A DNA stretch of 30,312 nucleotides from Betaproteobacteria bacterium (GTDB lineage: Bacteria; Pseudomonadota; Gammaproteobacteria; Burkholderiales; Burkholderiaceae_C), in contig CANFOR010000007.1 of NCBI GenBank assembly GCA_947448675.1, positions 1 to 30,312 on the forward strand, given 5' to 3'. Each line of letters opens with the position of its first letter. Position 1 is the stretch's first letter. A model generated the notes under the pieces. The model saw nothing but the letters and a program-made list of their open reading frames with translations. It was not told the origin of the DNA and made no database searches. Positions 14,325-21,823 of the stretch are shown in pieces. The translations under genes were made by a program, and so were the position numbers.

Positions 14325-17198
14325 TCATTTCGATGCCGCCAAATCTAAGCGAAAGCGTGATGCTGCATCTTCTACAAACTCCAAGATGCCTTGGTCTACG
14401 GACTTGCGCCAATAGTCCGTCGCACGCGATGCGTCACCTTCAGCACGGAATTTTTCACCAATATAAAAATACGCCTCACATAACGCCTCGGCAGAACCCT
14501 TCTCTGCCTTAGCGGCTTGGATCACGGCGTCAACGCTGAGCTTGCCCAAGGCAAAGTCCACCAATGGACGGGGCCAGTCGGTGGGCAATTGGTCTGATGG
14601 ATAGTTTTTCTCCAAATTGGACGCATCCATATTTTGCTGACGCAACGCCAAAGATAACCAAACGATGGGATAACCACGGCGCACGGCAGCGCGATCTTTC
14701 AGTAATTGAGTCCAATCTGTTTGTGCAGCAGCCAATTCAGTTTTGAAATAGCGCGCCCGAGCACGCTGGTCCATGGCTTCGGCATCGTCGGGGTTGCGGG
14801 CAATCACGCGGTTGCTCAACTCAATGGCTTTGTCGAAGTCGCGCAACTGCAACGCGTTCACGGCAGCAGCACGTTGGTAGTCAAGGTTGTCGGGCGCCAG
14901 CACAAGCGCGCGTTCATAGTCTTCCCGCCCTTCTTTGGCGCGACCCAAGTGATCGTATTGAACACCCCGCTCGTTGCGGGCTTGTGCTTCCAATGCGGGT
15001 GATAAACGCCCGCTGTTGATTTGTGCCGTCAAACTAATGATTTTGAACAAAGCCTCGCTTTGTATGCGCGTCACGGGTTTGACGCGCTTGGCTTTGATGC
15101 TGTCTTCCTGCTGTTTGATGTCAGCAGTAAGTTTGGTTAAACGGTCCAGTGGTACAGATGAAACCACAACAGTCTCATAGAGCTTGGGGCTGATTTTGCT
15201 GAGTTTGGCCGTGTATGCGCGCCAGTTATTGGCTTCAATTTGATCGGTGCCTAAACGCACCTCAGCCTTGTATTCCACTCGGCGCAAACCAGACTCAGCA
15301 GATGTTTTGATGCTAATGCCAGCCTCAGCCTCAGCCTCAGCGTACTTGCGAGAGCCGGGTTGCCTATAAATATCTTCTGCAAAATCCACCGATATGTTAT
15401 GACGGTAAATACCAGGGAATGACAAGTTGACCGGGTCGCGCCTGGTTTCTGCTTTAAGTATGGCCAAGGATTGGCCGGCAGCCCAAAATGCCATATCACC
15501 TACTAAGGCGCGTTGTTCTGGGAAGCGCCAAAACTCAGGCAAGCTGAATTCTTGAATAAAACTAATGGCACCATCGCCCTGCTCGACTTTTACGGGTGAA
15601 AGCGAGTTGATTTTTGGATAGATTTTTACGTAAGGCGCAGAAAGTTCGGGTGCAATATTTTGTAGGCCACGCGTTGCAAGGGCTTCTTTGTAAATTTCGG
15701 CCAAATCGCTGTGGTAAGTTACCCTTGAGATCATTTTGGGGTTCTGGGAAAATTGATCAATCTGGATACTGTCACTGACAACCATGCGCACTGTGTCGTA
15801 GGGTAGGGGCAGCTCTTCAAGCGCGCTGGTACCCGCAGCAAGGCTTAAGCCGTATCCCAAACCGACCGACTGGCGTTGTGCCAAACTACCAGATTGCTGG
15901 TTGCGGGTTGCGTCCAACCAGTACGAAGTGCCATCCAAGTCCACGCGGGCTATTACGTGGTCAAAGCCTGTAGGCCCGGGCATGGCAAATTGGGTTTGTC
16001 GCCGCAGGTAGGTAGACACCAAGACCGGTTTTGCATCAATCTCTAAGCGCTTAAGCAGGGCGATCAATAGGCCTACTTTGTCTTTGCAATCGCCAAAGCG
16101 TTGTTCCATCACCTTTTCTGGCGCTGCCGGCATATGGCTGTTAATGCCGATCTCGGTCCCAAAATAGCGAATGTCTTTCTGTACAAAATCTAAAGCCAAA
16201 AGTAGCTGCTCAGTTTTGTCATTGGCCTTGGCTTTGATTTCTAAAGCTTTTTCGTCCACCAGTTTAGAGGTTGCGTTGGACTGGAAGAGCTTCTCACCCC
16301 ATTGGGCTACTCCAGTCCAATCGGTGTACTCACTAAACTGAACTTGATGAACCTTTAATGCGCTGTATGGCGCCGCATCCTCTAAGCTCACCTGTCGAAC
16401 TGACTCGTTGCGAAAAATAGTTTCTCGTAGTGTGCCCAGCATATTGGTTTCAACCTTCGCGTCTTTTGGCCCAACTTGGTACTGAATCGGGCGGTCTGCT
16501 GGAGCCAATAAGCGAACTTGACGGATCTGAACGGGCCCATACCAAGACCCAAGCCAAGCCATCTGTGAGAACTTGCCGGCAAATACCGGGTTTGAGCCCT
16601 CAATGGTGTATGCATAATCGATTTGATCCCCTGTGCGTACGTCGTCTAAAACAACCGATAGCGTCACACGTCCATCGTACATTTTGCGCTCGAGTTGAGT
16701 CTCTCTTTGCAAGAGCTGAATGCGCTTGGTGTCGAGCTTATCAATTGGTTTGCCGTCTCGGATGACACGTAAATGGTGCAATGCCACACTTTGATAGGTA
16801 GGTTCAAATTCCAACTCAATTTGCGATGCGTTCGACAAGCCTGCGCTGTCGTTTACGACTCGTACAACATGGCTGTAATTGGAAACTTTGTTCCCATCAA
16901 TACGTATTTGCTCATCGATTACGCGGTAGTGCATCGGGGCGCGGTCTACGGCGGCCTGCGGATTTTCAGCGGCAGGCACTACCCAATTCGGTGTCGGCTG
17001 TAAGGCATAAGTAAAGCCTGTTTTTTCATCTTTGATACTGGTGCCGCTGGGTTTTTCTACGGGTTTCGCAACCACAACACGTGGGACGGGCGTAGCTACT
17101 GGCTTGCGCGGTGGAGTATTGGTTTGTGCGGGAGCTGCGTGCCATTGCAAAAGCATGCAGGTCATGGCGCAAAATTTAATCCATTCAATAGTACGCAT
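14325..17198 (-). CDS. Exported DUF3857/transglutaminase-like protein with C-terminal TPRs
   Basis: A 957-residue secreted or envelope protein. An N-terminal signal peptide (IKFCAMTCMLLQWHAAPAQT) is followed by a Pro/Lys-rich linker. Then comes a DUF3857 beta-domain (about residues 80-260) and a transglutaminase-like core with an apparent triad: Cys371 in FGDCKDK, His414 in FDHVIA and Asp429 in YWLDAT. A long beta-rich region follows, and TPR-like helices lie around 735-835 (RGVQYDHLGRAKEGREDYERALVLAPDN...). Its substrate is unknown; relatives are often called DUF3857 domain proteins. GGGAG seven bases before ATG 17198 supports the start. The gene is noticeably AT-richer than its neighbours, suggesting a different history. 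A hexamer repeat codes for EAEAEA near 620. Confidence 0.85.
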   Translation of the reverse strand: MRTIEWIKFCAMTCMLLQWHAAPAQTNTPPRKPVATPVPRVVVAKPVEKPSGTSIKDEKTGFTYALQPTPNWVVPAAENPQAAVDRAPMHYRVIDEQIRIDGNKVSNYSHVVRVVNDSAGLSNASQIELEFEPTYQSVALHHLRVIRDGKPIDKLDTKRIQLLQRETQLERKMYDGRVTLSVVLDDVRTGDQIDYAYTIEGSNPVFAGKFSQMAWLGSWYGPVQIRQVRLLAPADRPIQYQVGPKDAKVETNMLGTLRETIFRNESVRQVSLEDAAPYSALKVHQVQFSEYTDWTGVAQWGEKLFQSNATSKLVDEKALEIKAKANDKTEQLLLALDFVQKDIRYFGTEIGINSHMPAAPEKVMEQRFGDCKDKVGLLIALLKRLEIDAKPVLVSTYLRRQTQFAMPGPTGFDHVIARVDLDGTSYWLDATRNQQSGSLAQRQSVGLGYGLSLAAGTSALEELPLPYDTVRMVVSDSIQIDQFSQNPKMISRVTYHSDLAEIYKEALATRGLQNIAPELSAPYVKIYPKINSLSPVKVEQGDGAISFIQEFSLPEFWRFPEQRALVGDMAFWAAGQSLAILKAETRRDPVNLSFPGIYRHNISVDFAEDIYRQPGSRKYAEAEAEAGISIKTSAESGLRRVEYKAEVRLGTDQIEANNWRAYTAKLSKISPKLYETVVVSSVPLDRLTKLTADIKQQEDSIKAKRVKPVTRIQSEALFKIISLTAQINSGRLSPALEAQARNERGVQYDHLGRAKEGREDYERALVLAPDNLDYQRAAAVNALQLRDFDKAIELSNRVIARNPDDAEAMDQRARARYFKTELAAAQTDWTQLLKDRAAVRRGYPIVWLSLALRQQNMDASNLEKNYPSDQLPTDWPRPLVDFALGKLSVDAVIQAAKAEKGSAEALCEAYFYIGEKFRAEGDASRATDYWRKSVDQGILEFVEDAASRFRLDLAASK
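15321..15341 (-). repeat. Hexanucleotide tandem repeat, 3.5 units
   Basis: AGCCTC is repeated three times plus AGC inside the DUF3857 gene, encoding alternating Glu-Ala. Unit gain or loss would keep the reading frame, so it would vary length rather than switch the gene off. Confidence 0.6.
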
Positions 17199-17260
17199 CG
17201 CACACTCCCATTGGTTTAAGCATTCGTCGGTACAGCAATATAACAGTCTGTGCTAGGCGT

Positions 17261-19228
17261 TTAATGGCTTTCGATTACCCGTAAAACCTCTGCCCCATAG
17301 GCCTCCAACTTGCGCGCGCCAATGCCGCTGATTCCTTCTAGTTCGGCCATGCTTTGCGGTGCGCTTTGGGCGATGGCGATCAGGGTGGCGTCGTGGAAGA
17401 TCACGTAGGCGGGCAGGTTGTGTTCGCGGGCCACTTCGGCGCGCCAGGCTTTGAGGCTGCCAAAGCGCTGCTGGGCGGCGGCGTCCAACTCACCCAGTGC
17501 GGTGCGGGCGGTGGCGGTGGGGCGCTGGGCTTTGCGGCCTGCGTTGCCGGTGCCGCGCTCGTTGGATGCCGACTCGCGCAGGCGCACCGCCACCTCACCT
17601 TTGAGCACGGCGCGCGAGGCGTCGGTGAGCTGCAAGGTGTTGAAGGCCTGGGCGTTGACGTTCAGCGCGCCAATGGCGATGAGCTGGCGCAGCACGCCGC
17701 GCAATTGCAGCTCGGTGTACAGCGCGCCCACGCCAAAAGTGCTCAGGGTTTCGTGGCCAAACTGCGTTACTTTTTCGGTTTTTTTGCCGCGTACGATGTC
17801 CATGATCTGACCCGCGCCAAAGCCGATGCCGCTGTGCTGTTGCACGCGGTAAATCGTGCTGAGCAGCTTGCGTGCGGCGTCGGTGCCGTCCCACACCTGT
17901 GGTGGGGCAATGCAGTTGTCGCAGTTGCCACACGAGTACCTGACCCCCACGCTCGTCACTTCGTGTACTTCGCTGTGCCCTGCGGGGGCCTTTGCGCCTT
18001 GGGGCGACCCGGCCAAGCTCAAGCTGTTGTCGTCAAAGTACGAAAGCAGGCGCACGCGGCGGCAGTCGCTGGCCTCGGCCAGGCCCAAAAGAGCGTCGAG
18101 CTTGCCGCGCTGGATGTGCTTGAAGTCTTCGCCTGCCGGGCTTTCGTCGATCATGCGGCGTTGGTTGACCACGTCTTGCAGGCCGTAGCACATCCAAGCG
18201 TCGGCGGCTGCACCGTCGCGGCCCGCGCGGCCGGTTTCTTGGTAATAGCCTTCGATATTTTTGGGCATGTCTAAGTGCGCCACAAAGCGCACGTCGGGTT
18301 TGTCGATGCCCATGCCAAAAGCGATGGTCGCCACCATCACCACACCTTCGTCGCGCAAGAAGCGGTTTTGGTTGTGCATGCGCACTTCGGCGTCCAGGCC
18401 CGCGTGGTAAGGAAGGGCGTGGTGGCCGTGTTGAACCAAGAGTGCGGCAACTTCTTCTACCCGTTTGCGCGATTGGCAATACACAATGCCTGCGTCGCCC
18501 GCATGCTCGCGCTCGATAAAACGCAGCAGCTGCGCCGTGGGTTCTTTCTTTTCGACAATTTGGTAGCGGATGTTGGGGCGGTCAAAACTGCTAACAAACT
18601 GGCGCGCGTTTTGCAGCTCCAGCCGTTCCACAATGTCGGCGCGTGTGAGTGCGTCGGCGGTGGCGGTAAGGGCCATGCGCGGTACGCTGGCGTAGCGCTC
18701 GTGCAGCACGGTGAGGGCGCGGTACTCGGGCCGAAAGTCGTGGCCCCATTGGCTCACGCAATGCGCCTCGTCAATCGCAAACAGGGCCAGTTGCCCGTCT
18801 TCGTGCAAGCGGTCGAGCTGGGCCAAAAAGCGCGGCGTGGTGATGCGCTCGGGCGCGGCGTAGAGCAGGGTGATCTCGCCGCGCAGCATGCGCTGCTCCA
18901 CTGCGTAGGCCGCTTCGCCGCTCAGGCTGGAGTTCAAAAAATCGGCCGCTACACCGGCCTCGTGCAGAGCGCCGACTTGGTCGTGCATCAGCGCGATCAG
19001 TGGCGAGATCACCACCGTAATGCCATGGCCCGCACGCTGGCGTGCAATCGCCGGAATTTGATAGCACAGGGACTTGCCGCCTCCCGTGGGCATCAGCACC
19101 AGGGCGTCGCCGCCGCCCGCTACATGGTCAATGATGTCTTCTTGCGGCGCACGGAAGTACGTGTAGCCAAACACGCCGTGCAAGATGTCATGGAAGCTGT
19201 CGGTGGTGAGGGTGTGGGCGGCGCGCAT
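17261..19228 (-). CDS. recQ: ATP-dependent DNA helicase RecQ
   Basis: A 655-residue 3'-5' helicase for recombination and repair. Seen: Walker A MPTGGGKSLCYQ at residues 46-57, SPLIALMHDQ, DEAH box in IDEAHCVSQWGHDFRPEY, motif IV-VI features (YCQSRKR, AFGMGIDKPDVR, QETGRAGRDG), zinc-binding domain with DCRRV...CGNCDNC, RQC winged helix, and an HRDC domain at the C-terminus (AQSAPQSMAELEGISGIGARKLEAYG). Between the first zinc Cys and CGNC there are about 27 extra residues (about 403-429), encoded by a GC-rich repeat. ATG 19228 overlaps the lysR stop (TGATG), so the two genes are translationally coupled; a GTG three codons upstream is less likely. Confidence 0.95.
   Translation of the reverse strand: MRAAHTLTTDSFHDILHGVFGYTYFRAPQEDIIDHVAGGGDALVLMPTGGGKSLCYQIPAIARQRAGHGITVVISPLIALMHDQVGALHEAGVAADFLNSSLSGEAAYAVEQRMLRGEITLLYAAPERITTPRFLAQLDRLHEDGQLALFAIDEAHCVSQWGHDFRPEYRALTVLHERYASVPRMALTATADALTRADIVERLELQNARQFVSSFDRPNIRYQIVEKKEPTAQLLRFIEREHAGDAGIVYCQSRKRVEEVAALLVQHGHHALPYHAGLDAEVRMHNQNRFLRDEGVVMVATIAFGMGIDKPDVRFVAHLDMPKNIEGYYQETGRAGRDGAAADAWMCYGLQDVVNQRRMIDESPAGEDFKHIQRGKLDALLGLAEASDCRRVRLLSYFDDNSLSLAGSPQGAKAPAGHSEVHEVTSVGVRYSCGNCDNCIAPPQVWDGTDAARKLLSTIYRVQQHSGIGFGAGQIMDIVRGKKTEKVTQFGHETLSTFGVGALYTELQLRGVLRQLIAIGALNVNAQAFNTLQLTDASRAVLKGEVAVRLRESASNERGTGNAGRKAQRPTATARTALGELDAAAQQRFGSLKAWRAEVAREHNLPAYVIFHDATLIAIAQSAPQSMAELEGISGIGARKLEAYGAEVLRVIESH
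17941..18020 (+). repeat. GC-rich interspersed repeat inside recQ
   Basis: The plus strand starts ACCCCCACGCTCGTCACTTC and ends with TTGGGGCGACCCGGCC, around a GGGGGCC core. I recall near-identical intergenic repeats (CCCCCACGCTC ... CTTGGGGCGGCC) in Comamonadaceae genomes. Here it is read through in frame as PQGAKAPAGHSEVHEVTSVGV, between the zinc ligands of RecQ. The family assignment is from memory, not a search. Confidence 0.55.
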
Positions 19229-20163
19229 CAGAGCCACACATTATCGAGGGCTTGGCGCGCCACCTGCACCACGGCCTCGTTGGCGCGGCTGGCCAGGGCC
19301 ACAAAACACAGGCTGCAGGGCAGGGCCACGCGGTCGGCAATCACCAAACCGCGCGCTTGCGACTCGCGGATGGCAATGGCGTCGCGCACCAAACTCAGGC
19401 CCACGCCCGAGCGCACCAGGTCAAGCATGGAAGCTTCTTGGTCAACTAAGGCGGCGCTGCGCGGTGCCAGGCCCAGGGGCGCAAACACGGTGTGCAGCAG
19501 GCGCTGGTGGGCCGACTCTGCGGGCGTGGTGATCCACGGCAGTTGGGCCAAGGCGCGCCAGTCTTTGCCGCGCACTTGCGGACCCCAGCCGGCGGGCGCT
19601 AGCACGCTGTAGTGAAAAGCGGTGAGTGGCGTTGCTATAAATTGAGTAGCTGCTTGCGCACTGCCCATGCGCATTTTCAGGGTATTTTGCTTAATTTCAC
19701 CGGGTGTGGCGAGGTAAAAACCAACGTCTAGCTCCTGCGCTGCCACTTGCGCCAGCACCGCCCCGCTCATGCCTTGGCGCAACTCGGTGTTGACCTGGGG
19801 CGCGGTTTCGAGCAGCTGCTTGAGGAACTCGCCCAGGCGGGTGAACTCGGGGTCGAGAATGGTGCCCACACGCAGGGTGCCGCGCACGGTGGACTCCAGG
19901 CTTTGCGCGGCTTGGCCAAAGTCTTGCAGCGAGGCCAGCACCTTCTCGGCCTGCGGCAGCAGGGCTGCGCCGTCGCGCGTCAGTGCCAAGCCCTTGGGCG
20001 TGCGGGTAAAGAGCAGCAGGCCGGTGCGGCTCTGCAAGGCCTTGATTTGCAGGCTCACCGCCGGTTGCGTCAGGTGCAAGCGGGTGGCCGCGCGCGAGAC
20101 GTTCCCCTCGCGCGCCACGGCGACAAAGGCGCGCAGGGTCTGCAGCTCAATCGCGTCAGGCAT
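19228..20163 (-). CDS. LysR-family transcriptional regulator
   Basis: A 311-residue LTTR. The N-terminal winged helix-turn-helix is clear (LQTLRAFVAVAREGNVSRAATRLHLTQPAVSLQIKALQ, residues about 8-45). It is followed by a co-inducer binding domain (RGTLRVGTI from about 95, ending QARGLVIADRV...). It diverges from mmsA across a 104-base gap containing a perfect inverted repeat, so control of mmsA and the following GMC gene is the best guess; the inducer is unknown. Residues about 158-177 (EIKQNTLKMRMGSAQAATQF) are encoded by repeat copy D and look like an inserted loop in the effector domain. Its stop overlaps the recQ start. Confidence 0.93.
   Translation of the reverse strand: MPDAIELQTLRAFVAVAREGNVSRAATRLHLTQPAVSLQIKALQSRTGLLLFTRTPKGLALTRDGAALLPQAEKVLASLQDFGQAAQSLESTVRGTLRVGTILDPEFTRLGEFLKQLLETAPQVNTELRQGMSGAVLAQVAAQELDVGFYLATPGEIKQNTLKMRMGSAQAATQFIATPLTAFHYSVLAPAGWGPQVRGKDWRALAQLPWITTPAESAHQRLLHTVFAPLGLAPRSAALVDQEASMLDLVRSGVGLSLVRDAIAIRESQARGLVIADRVALPCSLCFVALASRANEAVVQVARQALDNVWL
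19634..19690 (+). repeat. AT-rich interspersed repeat, copy D (inside lysR)
   Basis: Starts GCTATA, has GTAGCTGCTTGCGCACTG in the core and ends TTGC. It matches copy A at about 41 of 58 aligned positions without gaps. It lies antisense to lysR yet is open in the lysR frame. This is the clearest in-gene copy. Confidence 0.75.
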
Positions 20164-20178
20164 GGCGGTGTTTCATAT

Positions 20179-20219
20179 AAGCCAATTTTATAGGGTACTT
20201 TTGCCGATTTCATTGGCTT
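20179..20219. promoter_or_regulatory. Inverted repeat in the lysR-mmsA divergent promoter
   Basis: AAGCCAAT (20179-20186) is perfectly inverted as ATTGGCTT (20212-20219), 25 bases apart, midway between the two divergent start codons. An AT-rich TATA-containing segment lies between the arms. LysR-type regulators commonly bind such dyads in the shared promoter of their divergent target; binding itself is inferred. Confidence 0.5.
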
Positions 20220-20267
20220 TGGGCTGCTATTTGCGGCACACTCGGGCCACTTTACAGCGAGATCAGC

Positions 20268-21779
20268 ATGAGCATCACAAATATCCAGCATTTCATCAAG
20301 GGCAGCTTGACCGCAGGCACTTCCACCCGCACGCAAGACGTATTCAACCCTGCTACGGGCGCCGTGACTGGCAGTGTGGCCTTGGCCAACACAGCCGATG
20401 TGGCTAGCGCCGTGGCGGCGGCCAAAGCCGCCTTCCCCGCCTGGGCTGACCTGCCGCCCCTGCGCCGCGCCCGCGTGATGTTCAAGTTTTTAGAGTTGCT
20501 CAACCAGAACAAAGACAAGCTCGCCCACATGATCACCGCTGAGCACGGCAAGGTCTTCACCGACGCGCAAGGCGAAGTAGCGCGCGGCATCGACATCGTC
20601 GAATTTGCTACCGGCATTCCCCAACTGCTCAAGGGCGACTACACCGAGCAAGTGTCCACTGGCATCGACAACTGGACCCTGCGCCAGCCTCTGGGCGTGG
20701 TGGCCGGCATTACGCCCTTTAACTTCCCGGTCATGGTGCCGATGTGGATGTTCCCCGTGGCCATTGCCGCGGGCAATACCTTCATTTTGAAGCCCAGCCC
20801 GACCGACCCTACGCCCAGCCTGTTCATGGCCGAGTTGCTCAAGCAAGCGGGCCTGCCCGACGGCGTGTTCAACGTAGTGCAAGGCGACAAAGAAGCGGTG
20901 GACGCGCTCTTGGTGCACCCCAACGTGATGGCGGTGAGCTTTGTCGGTTCTACCCCGATTGCCAACTACATCTACGAAACCGGCGCGCACCACGGCAAAC
21001 GCGTGCAAGCCCTGGGCGGTGCCAAGAACCACATGGTGGTGATGCCCGACGCAGACATCGACCAAACCGTCGACGCACTCATTGGCAGCGCCTACGGCTC
21101 GGCGGGCGAGCGCTGCATGGCCATCAGTGTTGCCGTGTTCGTGGGCGACGTGGCCGAGAAGGTCATGCCCAAGCTGATCGAGCGCACCAAAGCGCTGCAA
21201 ATTTTGAATGGCACCAACCTGGCCGCTGAAATGGGCCCCATTGTGACCAGCGTGGCGCAGCAGCGCATCACCGGCTACATCGAGCAGGGTGTCAAAGAAG
21301 GTGCGCAGCTCTTGGTGGACGGCCGTGGCTTTAACGGCGCAGCCGCAGGCGCGGGCTGCGACAATGGCTTTTGGCTCGGCGGCACCCTGTTTGACCATGT
21401 GACCACCGACATGCGCATCTACAAAGAAGAAATTTTTGGCCCCGTGCTCAGCTGTGTGCGCGCCAAAGACTTTGCCGAGGCGGTGAACATGATCAACGCG
21501 CACGAGTTTGGCAACGGCGTGAGCATCTTCACCCGCGACGGCAGTGCCGCCCGCGAGTTTGGCCGCCGCATCCAAGTGGGCATGGTCGGCATCAACGTGC
21601 CCATCCCCGTGCCCATGGCCTGGCACGGCTTTGGCGGCTGGAAAAAGAGCCTGTTTGGCGACATGCACGCCTACGGCGAAGAAGGCGTGCGCTTTTACAC
21701 CAAGCAAAAATCGATCATGCAGCGCTGGCCAGACAGCATTGGCAAGGGCGCAGAATTCGTCATGCCAACGAGTAAATAA
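20268..21779 (+). CDS. mmsA: Methylmalonate-semialdehyde dehydrogenase (CoA-acylating)
   Basis: A 503-residue NAD-dependent aldehyde dehydrogenase converting methylmalonate semialdehyde (or malonate semialdehyde) to propionyl-CoA (or acetyl-CoA) in valine, inositol or beta-alanine breakdown. MmsA-type features: GVVAGITPFNFPVMVPMWMFP near residue 146, FVGSTPIANYIYETG near 225, LGGAKNHMVVMPDAD, catalytic Cys283 in SAGERCMAIS, EEIFGPVL near 387, and the characteristic PIPVPMAWHGFGGWKKSLFGD near the end. The usual Glu of the general aldehyde dehydrogenase motif is replaced (LGGAKNH), as normal for MmsA. It diverges from lysR, and the GMC oxidoreductase begins 44 bases downstream. Confidence 0.95.
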   Translation: MSITNIQHFIKGSLTAGTSTRTQDVFNPATGAVTGSVALANTADVASAVAAAKAAFPAWADLPPLRRARVMFKFLELLNQNKDKLAHMITAEHGKVFTDAQGEVARGIDIVEFATGIPQLLKGDYTEQVSTGIDNWTLRQPLGVVAGITPFNFPVMVPMWMFPVAIAAGNTFILKPSPTDPTPSLFMAELLKQAGLPDGVFNVVQGDKEAVDALLVHPNVMAVSFVGSTPIANYIYETGAHHGKRVQALGGAKNHMVVMPDADIDQTVDALIGSAYGSAGERCMAISVAVFVGDVAEKVMPKLIERTKALQILNGTNLAAEMGPIVTSVAQQRITGYIEQGVKEGAQLLVDGRGFNGAAAGAGCDNGFWLGGTLFDHVTTDMRIYKEEIFGPVLSCVRAKDFAEAVNMINAHEFGNGVSIFTRDGSAAREFGRRIQVGMVGINVPIPVPMAWHGFGGWKKSLFGDMHAYGEEGVRFYTKQKSIMQRWPDSIGKGAEFVMPTSK

Positions 21780-21823
21780 TGCTCCCCCAACGGCGACCTG
21801 GAACGTGCTTGCCTGGTAACTGA

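Noticed and set aside
18275..19612. Long plus-strand open frame (445 codons) opposite recQ and lysR
   Set aside because: It is antisense to two well-supported genes and has no recognisable domain.
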